DNA from: a virus
DNA length: 30,789 bases
Virus record (IMG/VR): IMGVR_UViG_3300030333_004689
Span: 1 to 30,789 of that record
Strand: one strand, 5' to 3'
Of the stretch, positions 8,220-17,500 are shown one piece after another. The notes under the pieces were generated by a model. That model was not told the origin of the DNA. It searched no databases and saw only the letters and a program-made list of their open reading frames with translations. The translations under genes and the position numbers were made by a program. Each line of letters opens with the position of its first letter. The first letter of the stretch is position 1.

Positions 8220-8675
8220 ATGGCTGTTATTTCATCACCTAGCACGTTAGAAAGTTTTGCGGAAAGCCGTTTAAAAACTTTGCTAGAAGCACAATTAACA
8301 AAAATACCTGACGTAAATATATTGTGTGGACATTTAACTGATGACGAAACAATAGACCAAGAAGCGCCAGTTATTGTTATAACTGTAATTAGAGAAAGTG
8401 AAGATATACCTGGTACAGGTTGGTGGGCGTGTGATGTTGAAGTTGAACTTGACCCAAGAGATTTAACTGACACCGACATAGAAAGCACCTGGCTAGAATT
8501 AGAAACAGCATTAGGTGACGGAGGCGGAGACATTGAAACACAAATAACTAACGGGCGTTTAAAATGTATGCCTAAAAGTTTGTTTTATGATCAGGCGCAA
8601 GATTATGACCCAGCAGACGGTGAACGTATGCGCTATTTTAGGTTTAGTTGCTCGCTGGGTTTAACAAGCTCGTGA
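8220..8675 (+). CDS. Putative tail terminator protein
   Basis: A 151-residue protein starting 3 bp after the previous stop. An N-terminal helix (TLESFAESRLKTLLEAQLTK) is followed by strands with hydrophobic alternation (APVIVITVIRESED, WWACDVEVELDPRD) and a C-terminal strand (RYFRFSCSLGL). This alpha-beta layout and the place just before the tail tube gene fit tail terminators (gpU type), which cap the tube and join it to the head. Assignment is by layout and order only. Confidence 0.55.
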   Translation: MAVISSPSTLESFAESRLKTLLEAQLTKIPDVNILCGHLTDDETIDQEAPVIVITVIRESEDIPGTGWWACDVEVELDPRDLTDTDIESTWLELETALGDGGGDIETQITNGRLKCMPKSLFYDQAQDYDPADGERMRYFRFSCSLGLTSS

Positions 8676-8705
8676 CCTATTCCCAAACAATAAAAATTTT
8701 ATCTT
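8672..8705 (+). promoter_or_regulatory. Candidate late promoter, copy 3
   Basis: GTGACCTATTCCCA (8672-8685, 13 of 14 identical to the consensus), then 14 bp, then TATCTT (8700-8705), five bases before the ATG at 8711. It fills most of the 35-bp gap between tail terminator and tail tube genes, so it probably gives extra expression of the abundant tube protein. Confidence 0.6.
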
Positions 8706-8710
8706 AAATT

Positions 8711-9142
8711 ATGCCAGCACCCAGTTACGTAGACGGCGCCGCCGGAATGACTAAAGGCGTCGCAAATGACGAAGTAGGAATTAAAGTCAGTTCTGTAGAT
8801 ACAGATATAGCTGACCCAAAAGAATATTCATTTGATAAACACGGCGGCCACGACGGTTTTTGTCATGGGTATAACCCTAGTATAACCCTGAGCATTACAG
8901 GAGAAGTTGCTACAACAACAAGTTCTAACCCAATTTATGAAGCTGCTTTTGGTGCTGCTTTTAGTTTTGCTAACAAAGACAATGCTATTTTAGTAGACAG
9001 TGACGGCAACGGAAGCGCTGACAAATATGCAGGAATAGCAACAACTGGCGGATTTTATCCAGAAACAATTTCATTTAATGAAACTAGGGATGGTTTTAAA
9101 ACAATGTCTATTACAGCCATTAGCCACCCAGCTATAACATAA
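8711..9142 (+). CDS. Putative major tail tube protein
   Basis: A 143-residue, Gly/Thr/Ser-rich, mostly beta protein (NPSITLSITGEVATTTSSNP, GYNPSITLSI, YPETISFNETRDGFKTMSIT). Size and place between terminator and chaperones fit a tail tube protein, which stacks as hexameric rings round the tape measure. It has its own promoter-like motif 25 nt upstream, as expected for a high-copy product. No Shine-Dalgarno is seen before the ATG. Confidence 0.6.
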   Translation: MPAPSYVDGAAGMTKGVANDEVGIKVSSVDTDIADPKEYSFDKHGGHDGFCHGYNPSITLSITGEVATTTSSNPIYEAAFGAAFSFANKDNAILVDSDGNGSADKYAGIATTGGFYPETISFNETRDGFKTMSITAISHPAIT

Positions 9143-9172
9143 TAATTAAAACCGCCTACGGGCCAGATTGCG

Positions 9173-9685
9173 TTGAACGAAGCTGAACAGTTAGCACTGT
9201 TAAAAGCTGGTCAGTACATGACCAGTAACACCGACTTAGCCGCTGCTCTTATGGCGTCAGGTGTTTCACCTATTGAAAACAGCCCTGTTTCAAATACCTA
9301 TAGCAAAGAAAAACCTTATACGCCTGGCAAGCCTGGTAATGTCTTATATCATTTAAAAGTTAGCTCTGACACTTTTAAAAATAAATCCAATACGCCAATT
9401 AGTGCGGAAAAATTAGCCTCTGGTTTTAATTCTACTGACGCCAATGAAGTGTTAGACGAATTAATAGAAAAAATACAAGACCAAGATTTAAAAGATAAAA
9501 TTAAGGAACAATTACCTTTAGCAATAATGAGCCACCACCGTGCAGCTTTTGGCAACCGTTCAATAATTCGTAAATGGTGGCGCAATGTACAGCCGTGGGT
9601 TTATATCCAGCGCGGAAACAAAAAGTTTTTATTACCAAGAACAGCAAAAAACACAGCAAAGAAATGGGGGCTAACCAATGAGTAA
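9173..9685 (+). CDS. Tail module protein of unknown function
   Basis: A 170-residue protein if it starts at TTG 9173; ATG 9218 (MTSNTDLAAALM) would shorten it by 15 residues. Charged and helical in the middle (NEVLDELIEKIQDQDLKDKIKEQL), with a basic, Trp-rich end (IIRKWWRNVQPWVYIQRGNKKF). It overlaps the next gene by 8 bp. It lies between tube and chaperone genes, so a role in tail assembly is likely, but I do not recognise the family. Confidence 0.6.
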   Translation: MNEAEQLALLKAGQYMTSNTDLAAALMASGVSPIENSPVSNTYSKEKPYTPGKPGNVLYHLKVSSDTFKNKSNTPISAEKLASGFNSTDANEVLDELIEKIQDQDLKDKIKEQLPLAIMSHHRAAFGNRSIIRKWWRNVQPWVYIQRGNKKFLLPRTAKNTAKKWGLTNE

Positions 9686-10103
9686 CGCATTTAATACTAA
9701 CCAGGCAGCGATAGCTGTAATTAATCCTGATGATGCTTTTGAAGACAGTGCTAGCTATGAATGGAAAGGGCGCCCGTTATATTTTGGGTTAAGGCATTAT
9801 TACGCTGTTATGAGCATTGGCAGCATGGCGAACATTTCAGACATAGAACGCATATTTTTAGTGTTGTGGATTGCTAGCCATAACGAAATAGAAATTAAAA
9901 AAATTAGAAAACTGTGGCGCACTGACCAAGATAAAATTTACGATGCTATTGAAGAAGTGCCATTTACTTTTGACGTACACACTGAAAAAGACACCGCACA
10001 ATTAACAAAATTAATTAACAGCATTTGGGACGACATTGAAGCAAGCCGTGACCAAATTGACACAGAAGAAGAAAAAGAAAATGACGCAGCGCCGGAAAAG
10101 TAG
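9678..10103 (+). CDS. Putative tail assembly chaperone (gpG-like)
   Basis: A 141-residue acidic, helical protein (YYAVMSIGSMANISDIERIFLVLWIA, and a Glu/Asp-rich end). Acidic helical proteins just before the tape measure are usually tail assembly chaperones, which coat the tape measure while the tube forms. Its last sense codons are GAA AAG, followed by UAG. The frame shifted back by one base is open for 63 more codons, giving a gpG/gpGT-type arrangement. The UAG is 10101-10103. Confidence 0.6.
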   Translation: MSNAFNTNQAAIAVINPDDAFEDSASYEWKGRPLYFGLRHYYAVMSIGSMANISDIERIFLVLWIASHNEIEIKKIRKLWRTDQDKIYDAIEEVPFTFDVHTEKDTAQLTKLINSIWDDIEASRDQIDTEEEKENDAAPEK

Positions 10104-10291
10104 GGGCCGCGTCTTTATATGTGGCTAGCTTGGCGCGTGTTTTACCAGGTCACAGCATAGATTATTATTTAGGCGTTATACCTTACGCGCAAGGTTTACA
10201 GCTTCAAAGCATAGACCTGGCACGGCAGGGCGTAAAATTTGAAGGCATAACGCAACCTGGTGGGGATTTTGCAGAGGTTGCAGGGTTTTAA
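10100..10291 (+). CDS. Frameshift extension of tail chaperone (gpT-like)
   Basis: In the -1 frame relative to the preceding gene, positions 10100-10291 are open and encode about 63 residues (VGAASLYVASLARVLPGHSI at the start, ending FAEVAGF). A stop in this frame at 10082-10084 means entry must occur between there and the UAG at 10101. The only plausible slippery site is G GAA AAG (10094-10100), directly before the UAG. A G-GT fusion of about 204 residues would result. Alternative: separate translation from GTG 10121. The reading frame would otherwise leave 190 bp of this packed genome unused. Confidence 0.6.
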   Translation, partial: VGAASLYVASLARVLPGHSIDYYLGVIPYAQGLQLQSIDLARQGVKFEGITQPGGDFAEVAGF

Positions 10292-10295
10292 AATC

Positions 10296-10323
10296 TATTC
10301 CCAAACAAAAAAAACACTATTTT
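10296..10323 (+). promoter_or_regulatory. Candidate late promoter, copy 4 (divergent half)
   Basis: TATTCCCA (10296-10303) preceded by TC rather than TTGACC, then 14 bp, then TATTTT (10318-10323), five bases before GTG 10329. Only the downstream half of the motif is kept, but the 14-bp spacing and the distance to the start match copy 3 exactly. Confidence 0.45.
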
Positions 10324-10328
10324 TACCT

Positions 10329-10913
10329 GTGGCTATAAAAACAAGTAACGTAAAACAATGGAGCAAAGCAATGGGCGCCTGGATGAAGGCCAGCCGAGGC
10401 AAAAGCCATGCTGATTGTATAAACCATTTTGGTAAATGGTCATTGATTAATGCCATGAAAAAAACGCCAAAAGCTAAACTTGGTAAATTTCCATTTAACC
10501 AAACAGCAAACCCCGAAAAAGGCGGCAAAACATATAAACAAAAATTTTACTATGCAATGGCAGCAAGCGCTGGGGTAGCACCAGAAAACATTAAAAGCGT
10601 TGCCATAAAAATGTATAGAGCTAAACGGCGAAGTAGCGGCGCAATAAAAGCCGGCTTTATTAAACCGTTGCAAATGTTAGGAGGCATACCAAAAAGCCGC
10701 GCCTTTGCTGGTGGTAGTGCTAGCAAATCACGAGGCAGAAGAGCAAAAGATAAATCATTAAAGGCAATGTCTTTTAACAATGTAGAAGCCTCTGGAAGTG
10801 TTGCATATTTTCCAATGATGGCAGCAATGAAAGAAACAGCAGTGCGGCAACACACATGGGCAATAAACAGGCTACAAAAAGCCAACAATAAATTTTCATC
10901 TAAACGTTATTAA
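10329..10913 (+). CDS. Basic virion-associated protein
   Basis: A 194-residue, strongly basic protein. The reading frame extends upstream to ATG 10260, but GTG 10329 (GTGGCT, as at 3635) is preferred: it clears the chaperone extension and lies five bases after the promoter-like hexamer. The text KWSLINAMKKTPKAK, RRSSGAIKAGFIKPLQMLGG and the basic Gly/Ser stretch (GGSASKSRGRRAKDK) resemble minor head or tail proteins between chaperone and tape genes in other phages. Overlaps the tape measure start by one base. Confidence 0.6.
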   Translation: MAIKTSNVKQWSKAMGAWMKASRGKSHADCINHFGKWSLINAMKKTPKAKLGKFPFNQTANPEKGGKTYKQKFYYAMAASAGVAPENIKSVAIKMYRAKRRSSGAIKAGFIKPLQMLGGIPKSRAFAGGSASKSRGRRAKDKSLKAMSFNNVEASGSVAYFPMMAAMKETAVRQHTWAINRLQKANNKFSSKRY

Positions 10914-11965
10914 TGCCAACTAAATCAAAATTAGAAACAGTTTTTACTGGTGACGACCGACCGTTTCAATCAGTTGCCAGGCGTGTAAGGGCAACAGGTG
11001 AAAGGTTAAACCGTGTAGGGCAACAATTTAGAGGCGCATTTTTAGCCATTGGTGGCGGTATGCTAGGCCGTTCTTTATTGGTTAACATTGACCGACTAGG
11101 AAAGTTAAGCACAAGATTTGATATTGCCGCAGAAACATTATTTAAATTAAAGCACGTTGCAGAAATTGGCGGCGCAGATTTAGAAACTTTAGCGAAAGGA
11201 ATGAAGACGCTAAACAGCACAGCACACGAAGCGGCGGTTAATGGATTGGCTACATATAAAAGAGAATTTGAAGCGGTTAATATTAACGTTGATGAATTTA
11301 ACAAGTTAAGCCACGAAGAAAGGTTAATTCGTTATGCCAATGCTTTAAATACAGCTAACGATAGGAATAAAGCATTTGCAGCCACAACTAAATTAATGGG
11401 CCGAGCAGGTGCAGAAATGTTTACAATATTAGAACAAGGTGGCGAAGTATTAGCCGCACAAATGGCAGAAGTAAACCCACCAAGTAATGAAGCTGTAGAA
11501 GCTATACAAGAATTAAACGACGCATTTACAAAATTTAAAAATAATATAATCGGGCCGGTGGCTGATGGGTTGCGTGTAATAATTGAAACTTTTCAAAAAG
11601 TTGGTTCTGTTGTAGCAGCGGCAGCCGTGGCAGTTGATAACTTTTTTAATCCAGATAAATACATGGGGGCTTCATTGGATGACATAATGATAGCAGCCGG
11701 GGAAGTATTTAATGAAATGGAGGAGGAAAAAAAGAGAAGAAAAAATAGTATAGATTTAAAACCAGAAATAGAAGAGCAAAAAGAAAAAGAAAAAGAATTA
11801 AAACGGTTTTCATCTAGCCAAATATTTCAACCGGCAATGGCTGGCGGTTTTTTTGGTCATGGTGCAGCAGCACAACCGGCAAAGTTTCCAGGTTTAACTG
11901 AATTGCAAAAAATGCAGGACGAACTAGCTGGGTTAAGAAGTGACATTAGAGAAAGTTTAAAATAA
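10913..11965 (+). CDS. Short tail tape measure protein
   Basis: A 350-residue protein with a basic N-terminus (SVARRVRATGERLNRVGQQF), a Gly-rich hydrophobic stretch (FLAIGGGMLG), long helices and a second hydrophobic segment (GSVVAAAAVAVDNFF, about 232-246). Charged coiled coil follows (EMEEEKKRRKNSIDLKPEIE onwards). These are tape measure features, and it is the largest helical protein between chaperones and distal tail genes. The usual 0.15 nm per residue gives a tail of only about 50 nm. One-base overlaps join it to both neighbours. Confidence 0.75.
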   Translation: MPTKSKLETVFTGDDRPFQSVARRVRATGERLNRVGQQFRGAFLAIGGGMLGRSLLVNIDRLGKLSTRFDIAAETLFKLKHVAEIGGADLETLAKGMKTLNSTAHEAAVNGLATYKREFEAVNINVDEFNKLSHEERLIRYANALNTANDRNKAFAATTKLMGRAGAEMFTILEQGGEVLAAQMAEVNPPSNEAVEAIQELNDAFTKFKNNIIGPVADGLRVIIETFQKVGSVVAAAAVAVDNFFNPDKYMGASLDDIMIAAGEVFNEMEEEKKRRKNSIDLKPEIEEQKEKEKELKRFSSSQIFQPAMAGGFFGHGAAAQPAKFPGLTELQKMQDELAGLRSDIRESLK

Positions 11966-12621
11966 TGCCTGAAGAAATTTATATAGGAAAAGCAAACCAA
12001 TGGAAACAACAGCGCGGCACAAGGTTCGGCACTGAATCCAATGGTAAAGATTTTGTTGAGTTACGTTATAGAGGCCCATCTAAAACAGCCGCAAGCTGGC
12101 GCGAACAATGGACTAAAGGCACAGCTTGCCCAGAGCCAGGCTTTAGGCATTGCGGTTTAATACATCCGCCTACAGTAATTGAAGAAAGTGCCGCTTTTTC
12201 TAATGCTGTTTTAAGGTTTGAAGGTATTTTTGGAAATAGAGAAGAAAGCCAAGACCCAGAAATAAGGCACAGCACACAGGAGGCGCATTTATCACATTAC
12301 CGAACAGGAGACGAAGACCCTACTGGAAGTTTATATTTATATCATCGTGTTATTGTTACAGCCACGTATATAAAAGAAACAAGGCCAACCAGCACAAGAT
12401 TTGATAACGAATTAAATAAAGATGCTGACCCTAAACCGGTGGCAAACGTTGAAGGCTCACAGCTACCAGGGGCATTAAGCTACAACGAATTAAGACTAAA
12501 CCAGCATTATATAGTAAAGCCCTGGCATACAATTCTAGAATGGTCAAAAATTGGTGATGTTTACAATGTTGTTGAAGAACATTCTAAATTTTTGCAAGAC
12601 GTACCTGGCGCCGCTGATTAA
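11965..12621 (+). CDS. Distal tail protein, unrecognised
   Basis: A 218-residue protein between the tape measure and the distal tail genes. It has several aromatic and Pro-rich strands (AASWREQWTKGTACPEPGFRH shortened here to AASWREQWTKG, LYLYHRVIVTATYIKE). Its ends overlap neighbours by one base (TAATG). The position matches minor tail or baseplate hub proteins. I see no domain I can name. Confidence 0.6.
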   Translation: MPEEIYIGKANQWKQQRGTRFGTESNGKDFVELRYRGPSKTAASWREQWTKGTACPEPGFRHCGLIHPPTVIEESAAFSNAVLRFEGIFGNREESQDPEIRHSTQEAHLSHYRTGDEDPTGSLYLYHRVIVTATYIKETRPTSTRFDNELNKDADPKPVANVEGSQLPGALSYNELRLNQHYIVKPWHTILEWSKIGDVYNVVEEHSKFLQDVPGAAD

Positions 12622-13454
12622 TGCACGAACCACCGCCAAAGTTAGAAAAAGGCTGGAAGCTCCACAAGGATGCTTACAATAATCTTTTAGATTATGTTGT
12701 TAAAACACGGCCTATTATTGCCCACGGTCATACCGAAACAAATAATGGAACAATGCCACCGCCGCAACCGGCGAAAACATTACATCAGTTTGCGCCTTTA
12801 CTTGGTGGAGACCCTTTAAAATTGGCAATACATCCAGGTTATGTTTATGGGCCGTATGATGATGGCAATTCTGAAACCACACCTATGGTACAACAATGGC
12901 CGTATGAACCAAAAATTGGCACAACACTTTTAACCGCTACAGAAACGCCTACTTTATCATTATCTACAGGTTCAACTAATTACGTATATTTAAAACTAAA
13001 GTGGTTAAAGGCTGAACAAGATATTGGAGGCAGTCAGGTAACAGACGGCGGCAGTGTTTACGGATTTAGAGCAGATTATAATTTACAAGCTGTTGTTGAC
13101 GGAGTCACTGGCACAGTTAGCGACGGCTCTGGTTATACAACTGGCATTCATGTAAAAGTAAAAAGGGTTATGTATTATTTAAGTGAATGCACTTTTGAAG
13201 TTAACCAAAATTCAACGCCTCCAACTGAAACGATTGGCACAAATATATTTACCTATATATTAGCCGGTCATATAACCCTAGACGTCAATGGAAGGCCAGC
13301 AGCAAGCGGTAACACTGAGCCAATAAGATGGTTTTTAAATGGGCCTGTTTTTGCTAATAAACCGCCTGATTATATAGGAACAACAGACCAGGACAGAACA
13401 GAACCAGTTGCACCAGTTGCGGCAAGTGGTGAAGTTATACCAGGGCATGCTTGA
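12621..13454 (+). CDS. Tail or baseplate structural protein
   Basis: A 277-residue protein. The N-terminal 60 residues are Pro/His-rich (PKLEKGWKLHKDAYNNLLDY). The rest is a Gly/Thr-rich beta region (TETPTLSLSTGSTNYVYLKL, GSVYGFRADYNLQAVVDGVT), and it ends with a Pro/Val/Ala linker. This style is typical of tail-tip or fibre-attachment proteins. Copy 5 of the promoter-like motif begins at its last bases (TTGACC overlaps the TGA stop at 13452-13454). Confidence 0.6.
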   Translation: MHEPPPKLEKGWKLHKDAYNNLLDYVVKTRPIIAHGHTETNNGTMPPPQPAKTLHQFAPLLGGDPLKLAIHPGYVYGPYDDGNSETTPMVQQWPYEPKIGTTLLTATETPTLSLSTGSTNYVYLKLKWLKAEQDIGGSQVTDGGSVYGFRADYNLQAVVDGVTGTVSDGSGYTTGIHVKVKRVMYYLSECTFEVNQNSTPPTETIGTNIFTYILAGHITLDVNGRPAASGNTEPIRWFLNGPVFANKPPDYIGTTDQDRTEPVAPVAASGEVIPGHA

Positions 13455-13484
13455 CCTATTCCCATTAATTAAAAGGGGTAATTT
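13451..13484 (+). promoter_or_regulatory. Candidate late promoter, copy 5
   Basis: Exact TTGACCTATTCCCA (13451-13464), then 14 bp, then TAATTT (13479-13484), eight bases before the ATG at 13493. It sits in the gap before the tail structural and fibre genes, so it would drive fibre and possibly lysis expression. Confidence 0.6.
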
Positions 13485-13492
13485 AACAGTGT

Positions 13493-14560
13493 ATGGTTCA
13501 CACTGTTAGGTTTACGGGCGAAAATTATTTTACGAATTCACATAATAGTGGAAGCGGCATATATTTTAGAAGCACAGCCGCCGCCGACGTTCAAGACGTT
13601 AAAGTCTATGGTAAAACAACAAGCGGCAGCAATGCGGCTAATGTTATATTTTCACCATCAAGCGGCCAGGGCAAAATAGAACAATTAAGCGCTACAGCCT
13701 GGTCAGATGTTTATTTAATTAAAGCAGATAGCGCATTAGCTGGCATTGGATCACTGTTTAGCAATAACGGAACAGCAGCAACCGGCACTATACATATTTG
13801 TTCACAACCTTCTAACAACGACACTTTAGAAATTGGCTTAACAGGCTTTACAAAAACATTTCGTTTTAGAAGTGCTACAATACCAAACAATGGAGACGTT
13901 CACGTAGGCAGTAGTACAACACAAACAGCCGATAATTTAGCCAGTGCAATTAATGACAGTTCTACAGGCAGCCCGTCAGGAGGTGAAGCTACAAGCGGAG
14001 ATACAGGCGGCTGGAAAAATACAGATGGGGCTAACCCTTATGTAACGGCTACAGCTAGCGGTGCAACTGTTACCTTAACAGACAAAATTAACGCTAATCG
14101 TCAATTAGCCTGGGTTACAACTGCAAGCAATACAGCAAGCCTAGGAGTTAGCGGCATTAGAGGAGGCATAGACGGCACTAAAATAGTCGACATACCGGCC
14201 ACAGGTGTTTCAGCTAGTTTTGACTCTACAACAGGCGTTAATTTAGATAGTGAAGATTTAAGCACAACAAACGTAAGCGGTGCAATTTTAGGGGGTAGTG
14301 ACTCAATGGCAGTTAGAGGCCGTTTTATAGTAGATATTAGAACAGAAGACCCTGGCGCCGCAGTATTAGCAAAAATACAAACAAGCAACGATAACACAAA
14401 TTGGCGCGACGCAAGCAGCACTATAACAGATTTAAATTCTGACCAAGATCAGATAATTAACGGCGATGATTTATTTGCTGAATATGCGCGTCTTAATTTT
14501 ACAAGCTGGAGCAGTTCAGCCGCTAAAAGTTTTAATATTAAATTTATTTCACAAGGTTAA
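13493..14560 (+). CDS. Tail structural protein, beta-rich
   Basis: A 355-residue Ser/Gly/Thr-rich protein. The centre (DTLEIGLTGFTKTFRFRS, then NGDVHVG and TADNLASAINDSSTG) is a motif seen in many phage distal tail and baseplate proteins. The C-terminal 100 residues (SMAVRGRFIVDIRTEDPGA, KIQTSNDNTNWRDASSTI) look like a beta-sandwich, possibly carbohydrate-binding-like. ATG 13493 is chosen: GTG 13489 runs into a stop within seven codons. It overlaps the fibre gene by one base. Confidence 0.65.
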   Translation: MVHTVRFTGENYFTNSHNSGSGIYFRSTAAADVQDVKVYGKTTSGSNAANVIFSPSSGQGKIEQLSATAWSDVYLIKADSALAGIGSLFSNNGTAATGTIHICSQPSNNDTLEIGLTGFTKTFRFRSATIPNNGDVHVGSSTTQTADNLASAINDSSTGSPSGGEATSGDTGGWKNTDGANPYVTATASGATVTLTDKINANRQLAWVTTASNTASLGVSGIRGGIDGTKIVDIPATGVSASFDSTTGVNLDSEDLSTTNVSGAILGGSDSMAVRGRFIVDIRTEDPGAAVLAKIQTSNDNTNWRDASSTITDLNSDQDQIINGDDLFAEYARLNFTSWSSSAAKSFNIKFISQG

Positions 14561-17500
14561 TGGCTCACAAATTTATAATAGACAACAGAAGCGGCCAACT
14601 CTATACAGATTTTTCTGGCCGTAGGGTAACAACAGCCGCCGAAATATTAAAAGCTGAAAGGGGTTTAAGCCCTACTTTACAAGTTCATGTCGTAAACGTA
14701 GCAACTGACACCAGGGCCGTAACAAATGAAACTATTTCTAACGCTAACGTTAGTTTAGTTATAGGTGAAGCTAGTGCTGTACCAGATAAAGGTTTATTAA
14801 AAGCTCAATGGAATGTTAGCGGTACACTTTACGAAAGCGCTAATTTAGATTTACAAAATTTAACTGCTGACTCATTAGCAACAGCTTTTAATAGTGCAGT
14901 TTATCCAGTTTATAATGCTGGTGGTTTAGATATTGCTGAAATTGGCAAAGGTAAATTTTTGCTTACAATGAAAAACACAGGGGCCGTTGACGGTACACCT
15001 GGATTAAATGTTGAAGCTATAGACCCACCGAGCGGCGTTGAAGTTACTACAGTCAGAACAGGAGACAGTGACACACGGGCGCAATACCTTCTTAGCCTGG
15101 CTAAACTGCCAGTTGCAAAAATTGCTAGTGGTTCTTGGTCTAGTGCAACAGATGGCAGTTTTACAGGTCTAAGCGCCAGCATTAGCCTAAACACAACGGC
15201 TATGCTGGCAGCAATTTCTAGAGAGCAACGAGAGTTTGAAATATCTATATTAAACGGCAACCAGGTTTTACACAGGTCTAGCGTTTTAATTAATGAAAGT
15301 TTAGACCCAACTGCAAGCGGCACTATTGTTATAACTTCACCAACACTATTTACACTTGGCAGCAATGCAATTTTACAAAGTGAAACTATAGCATTATCGG
15401 GTGGTTTAACCTATGACGGCACAACCTTAGCCGCTCCATTTTTGCCCTTGGCAGGTGGGACGATGACGGGTGATGCTTTGTTTGGTGATAATGTAAAAGC
15501 TAAATTTGGAACCGATTCAGATCTAGAATTATATTCTAATGATACTAACGTTTACCTTGACGCGAAAAAAGGGGATATGTATTTGCGAACCGTCAATGTA
15601 GGTGATGACATTTTCTTGCAATCGCTCGATGATATTTTTCTAAGACCTAATAATGGGACGGCAGGAATTTCAGTCAAAGCTGGCGGAGCCGTTGAGCTTT
15701 ATTTTGACGGAAGCAAAAAAATAGAGAGCACAGATTTAGGCTGCACCATTTCGGGTAAGCTAATAGTTAACGGGGATATGGATGTCTCAGGCACGACCAC
15801 AACCTTTAATTCAACAACCGTTACAGTTGACGATCCTATTTTTACAGTAGGCGGAGACACTGCGCCCGGCAGCGATGACAATAAAGACCGAGGGATTGAA
15901 TTTAGGTATTATTCTGGATCTGCCAAGATTGGCTTTTTTGGTTATGATGACTCAGAAGATGCTTTTACTTTTCTTACAGACGCAACCAATAACAGCGAGG
16001 TATTTAGTGGGACGTTAGGAAGCATCAAAGTTGGAGGCGGCACTGTTACAGGTACCTTATACGTTGGCGATAGCATTGACCATTGGGGTGATGGTGGCAC
16101 AGGTTTAAGTTTTCCGAGTAATGATGTTGTGGCTTTTAAAACAAGCGGCACCGAGGCGGCTAGGTTTGACTCAAGTGGTTTATTTAAATCTCTGGGTGAT
16201 ATAGAAAATTCAAAAGGCACTGAAAGCTCTATAAAAGCAAGTGAAACAACAAATGGTCATTTTCTACAATTATATCAGCAAGCAACAGACTCATATTTAA
16301 TTGCAGGAAAAGCAAGCGGCACACCATCCCAAAATTTAAGATTTTACACAGGTGGCACCGAGGCGGCTAGGTTTGACTCAAATGGTAAATTTATTTTTGC
16401 ATCAACAGCTTATGGAGCAAACACATCAGAAGATTATTTTAGAATTAAATTTGAAGACGTAGGAGGAACAGCAAACGACGTTGGCATTGGACAAAGTGCA
16501 AGCGGTTCAATGGATTTTAATATTAATCCTAGTGGTTCTTATATTTGGTCTAGAGGCACGTCAGGGGAAACAATGCGCCTCAACTCCACAGGCTTAGGCA
16601 TTGGAGGGACGCCAAGCTATCCATTAGTTGTTAAATCAACAAGCGCATCCCATCAAGTTGTTGCTGTCAATCGTCCTGACAGTGATACGGCTGCATTATT
16701 TTTGGGAAACAACTCAGGGCTTAATGGAATAATTTCAGCTAACAATTCAGATTTACTTTTTGGTAAAGATTTTGGTAATACATTTTTCGAGGGTTTTAGA
16801 TTAGACACAAATGGGAATTTAAGAGTTGGCAACGGTACAAATATTTTTCTATGGAGAGATAACAATAATAATTACCTAAATTATGCTAATTGGGTGGCAA
16901 GCACTGGCAGCGAGTTAACTGTTCAAAATAATGGATCTGGGGGCATACATCTAAAAGCAAACGGATCTAATGCAGATGTTGTGTTTTCAGCCAAAGACGG
17001 AACTACTCTTAACGAGTTAATGAGACTCGACGGCTCGGCTAGTTCTATCAATGTTCCTGATGATGTGCAATTAAATATTGGTTCTGGTATTGATTTAATT
17101 CACAATAGTTCAAATGGATTTTTCAAAAATACTGTTGGTGATCTTTTTGTTGAAAACACTGCAAGCGGAAAAGACACAATATTTAAAAATGATAATGACT
17201 CAGGCACAGCAACTGAACTTTTAAGACTCGACGGGTCGGCTAGTACGATTAAAGTCCCTGATGATATCAAATTGCAATTTGGTTCTTCAAATGATTTACA
17301 AATTTATCACACAACGTCCAATAATCAAAGTTGGATATATAACAGCACAGGACACTTAAAGCTAACTAATGCCGCTATTAATTCTGATATAGTTTTTTCA
17401 TGCAAAGACGCAACAACTGTAAACGAGTTAATGCGCCTCGACGGCTCGGCTAGTTCCATCAACGTGCCTGATGATGTTAGCGTTAAAGTTGGATCAAGTG

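Noticed and set aside
10260-10328. ATG 10260 as start of the basic virion protein
   Set aside because: It would overlap the chaperone extension and run through the promoter-like motif; GTG 10329 has the same spacing to the motif as other late genes.
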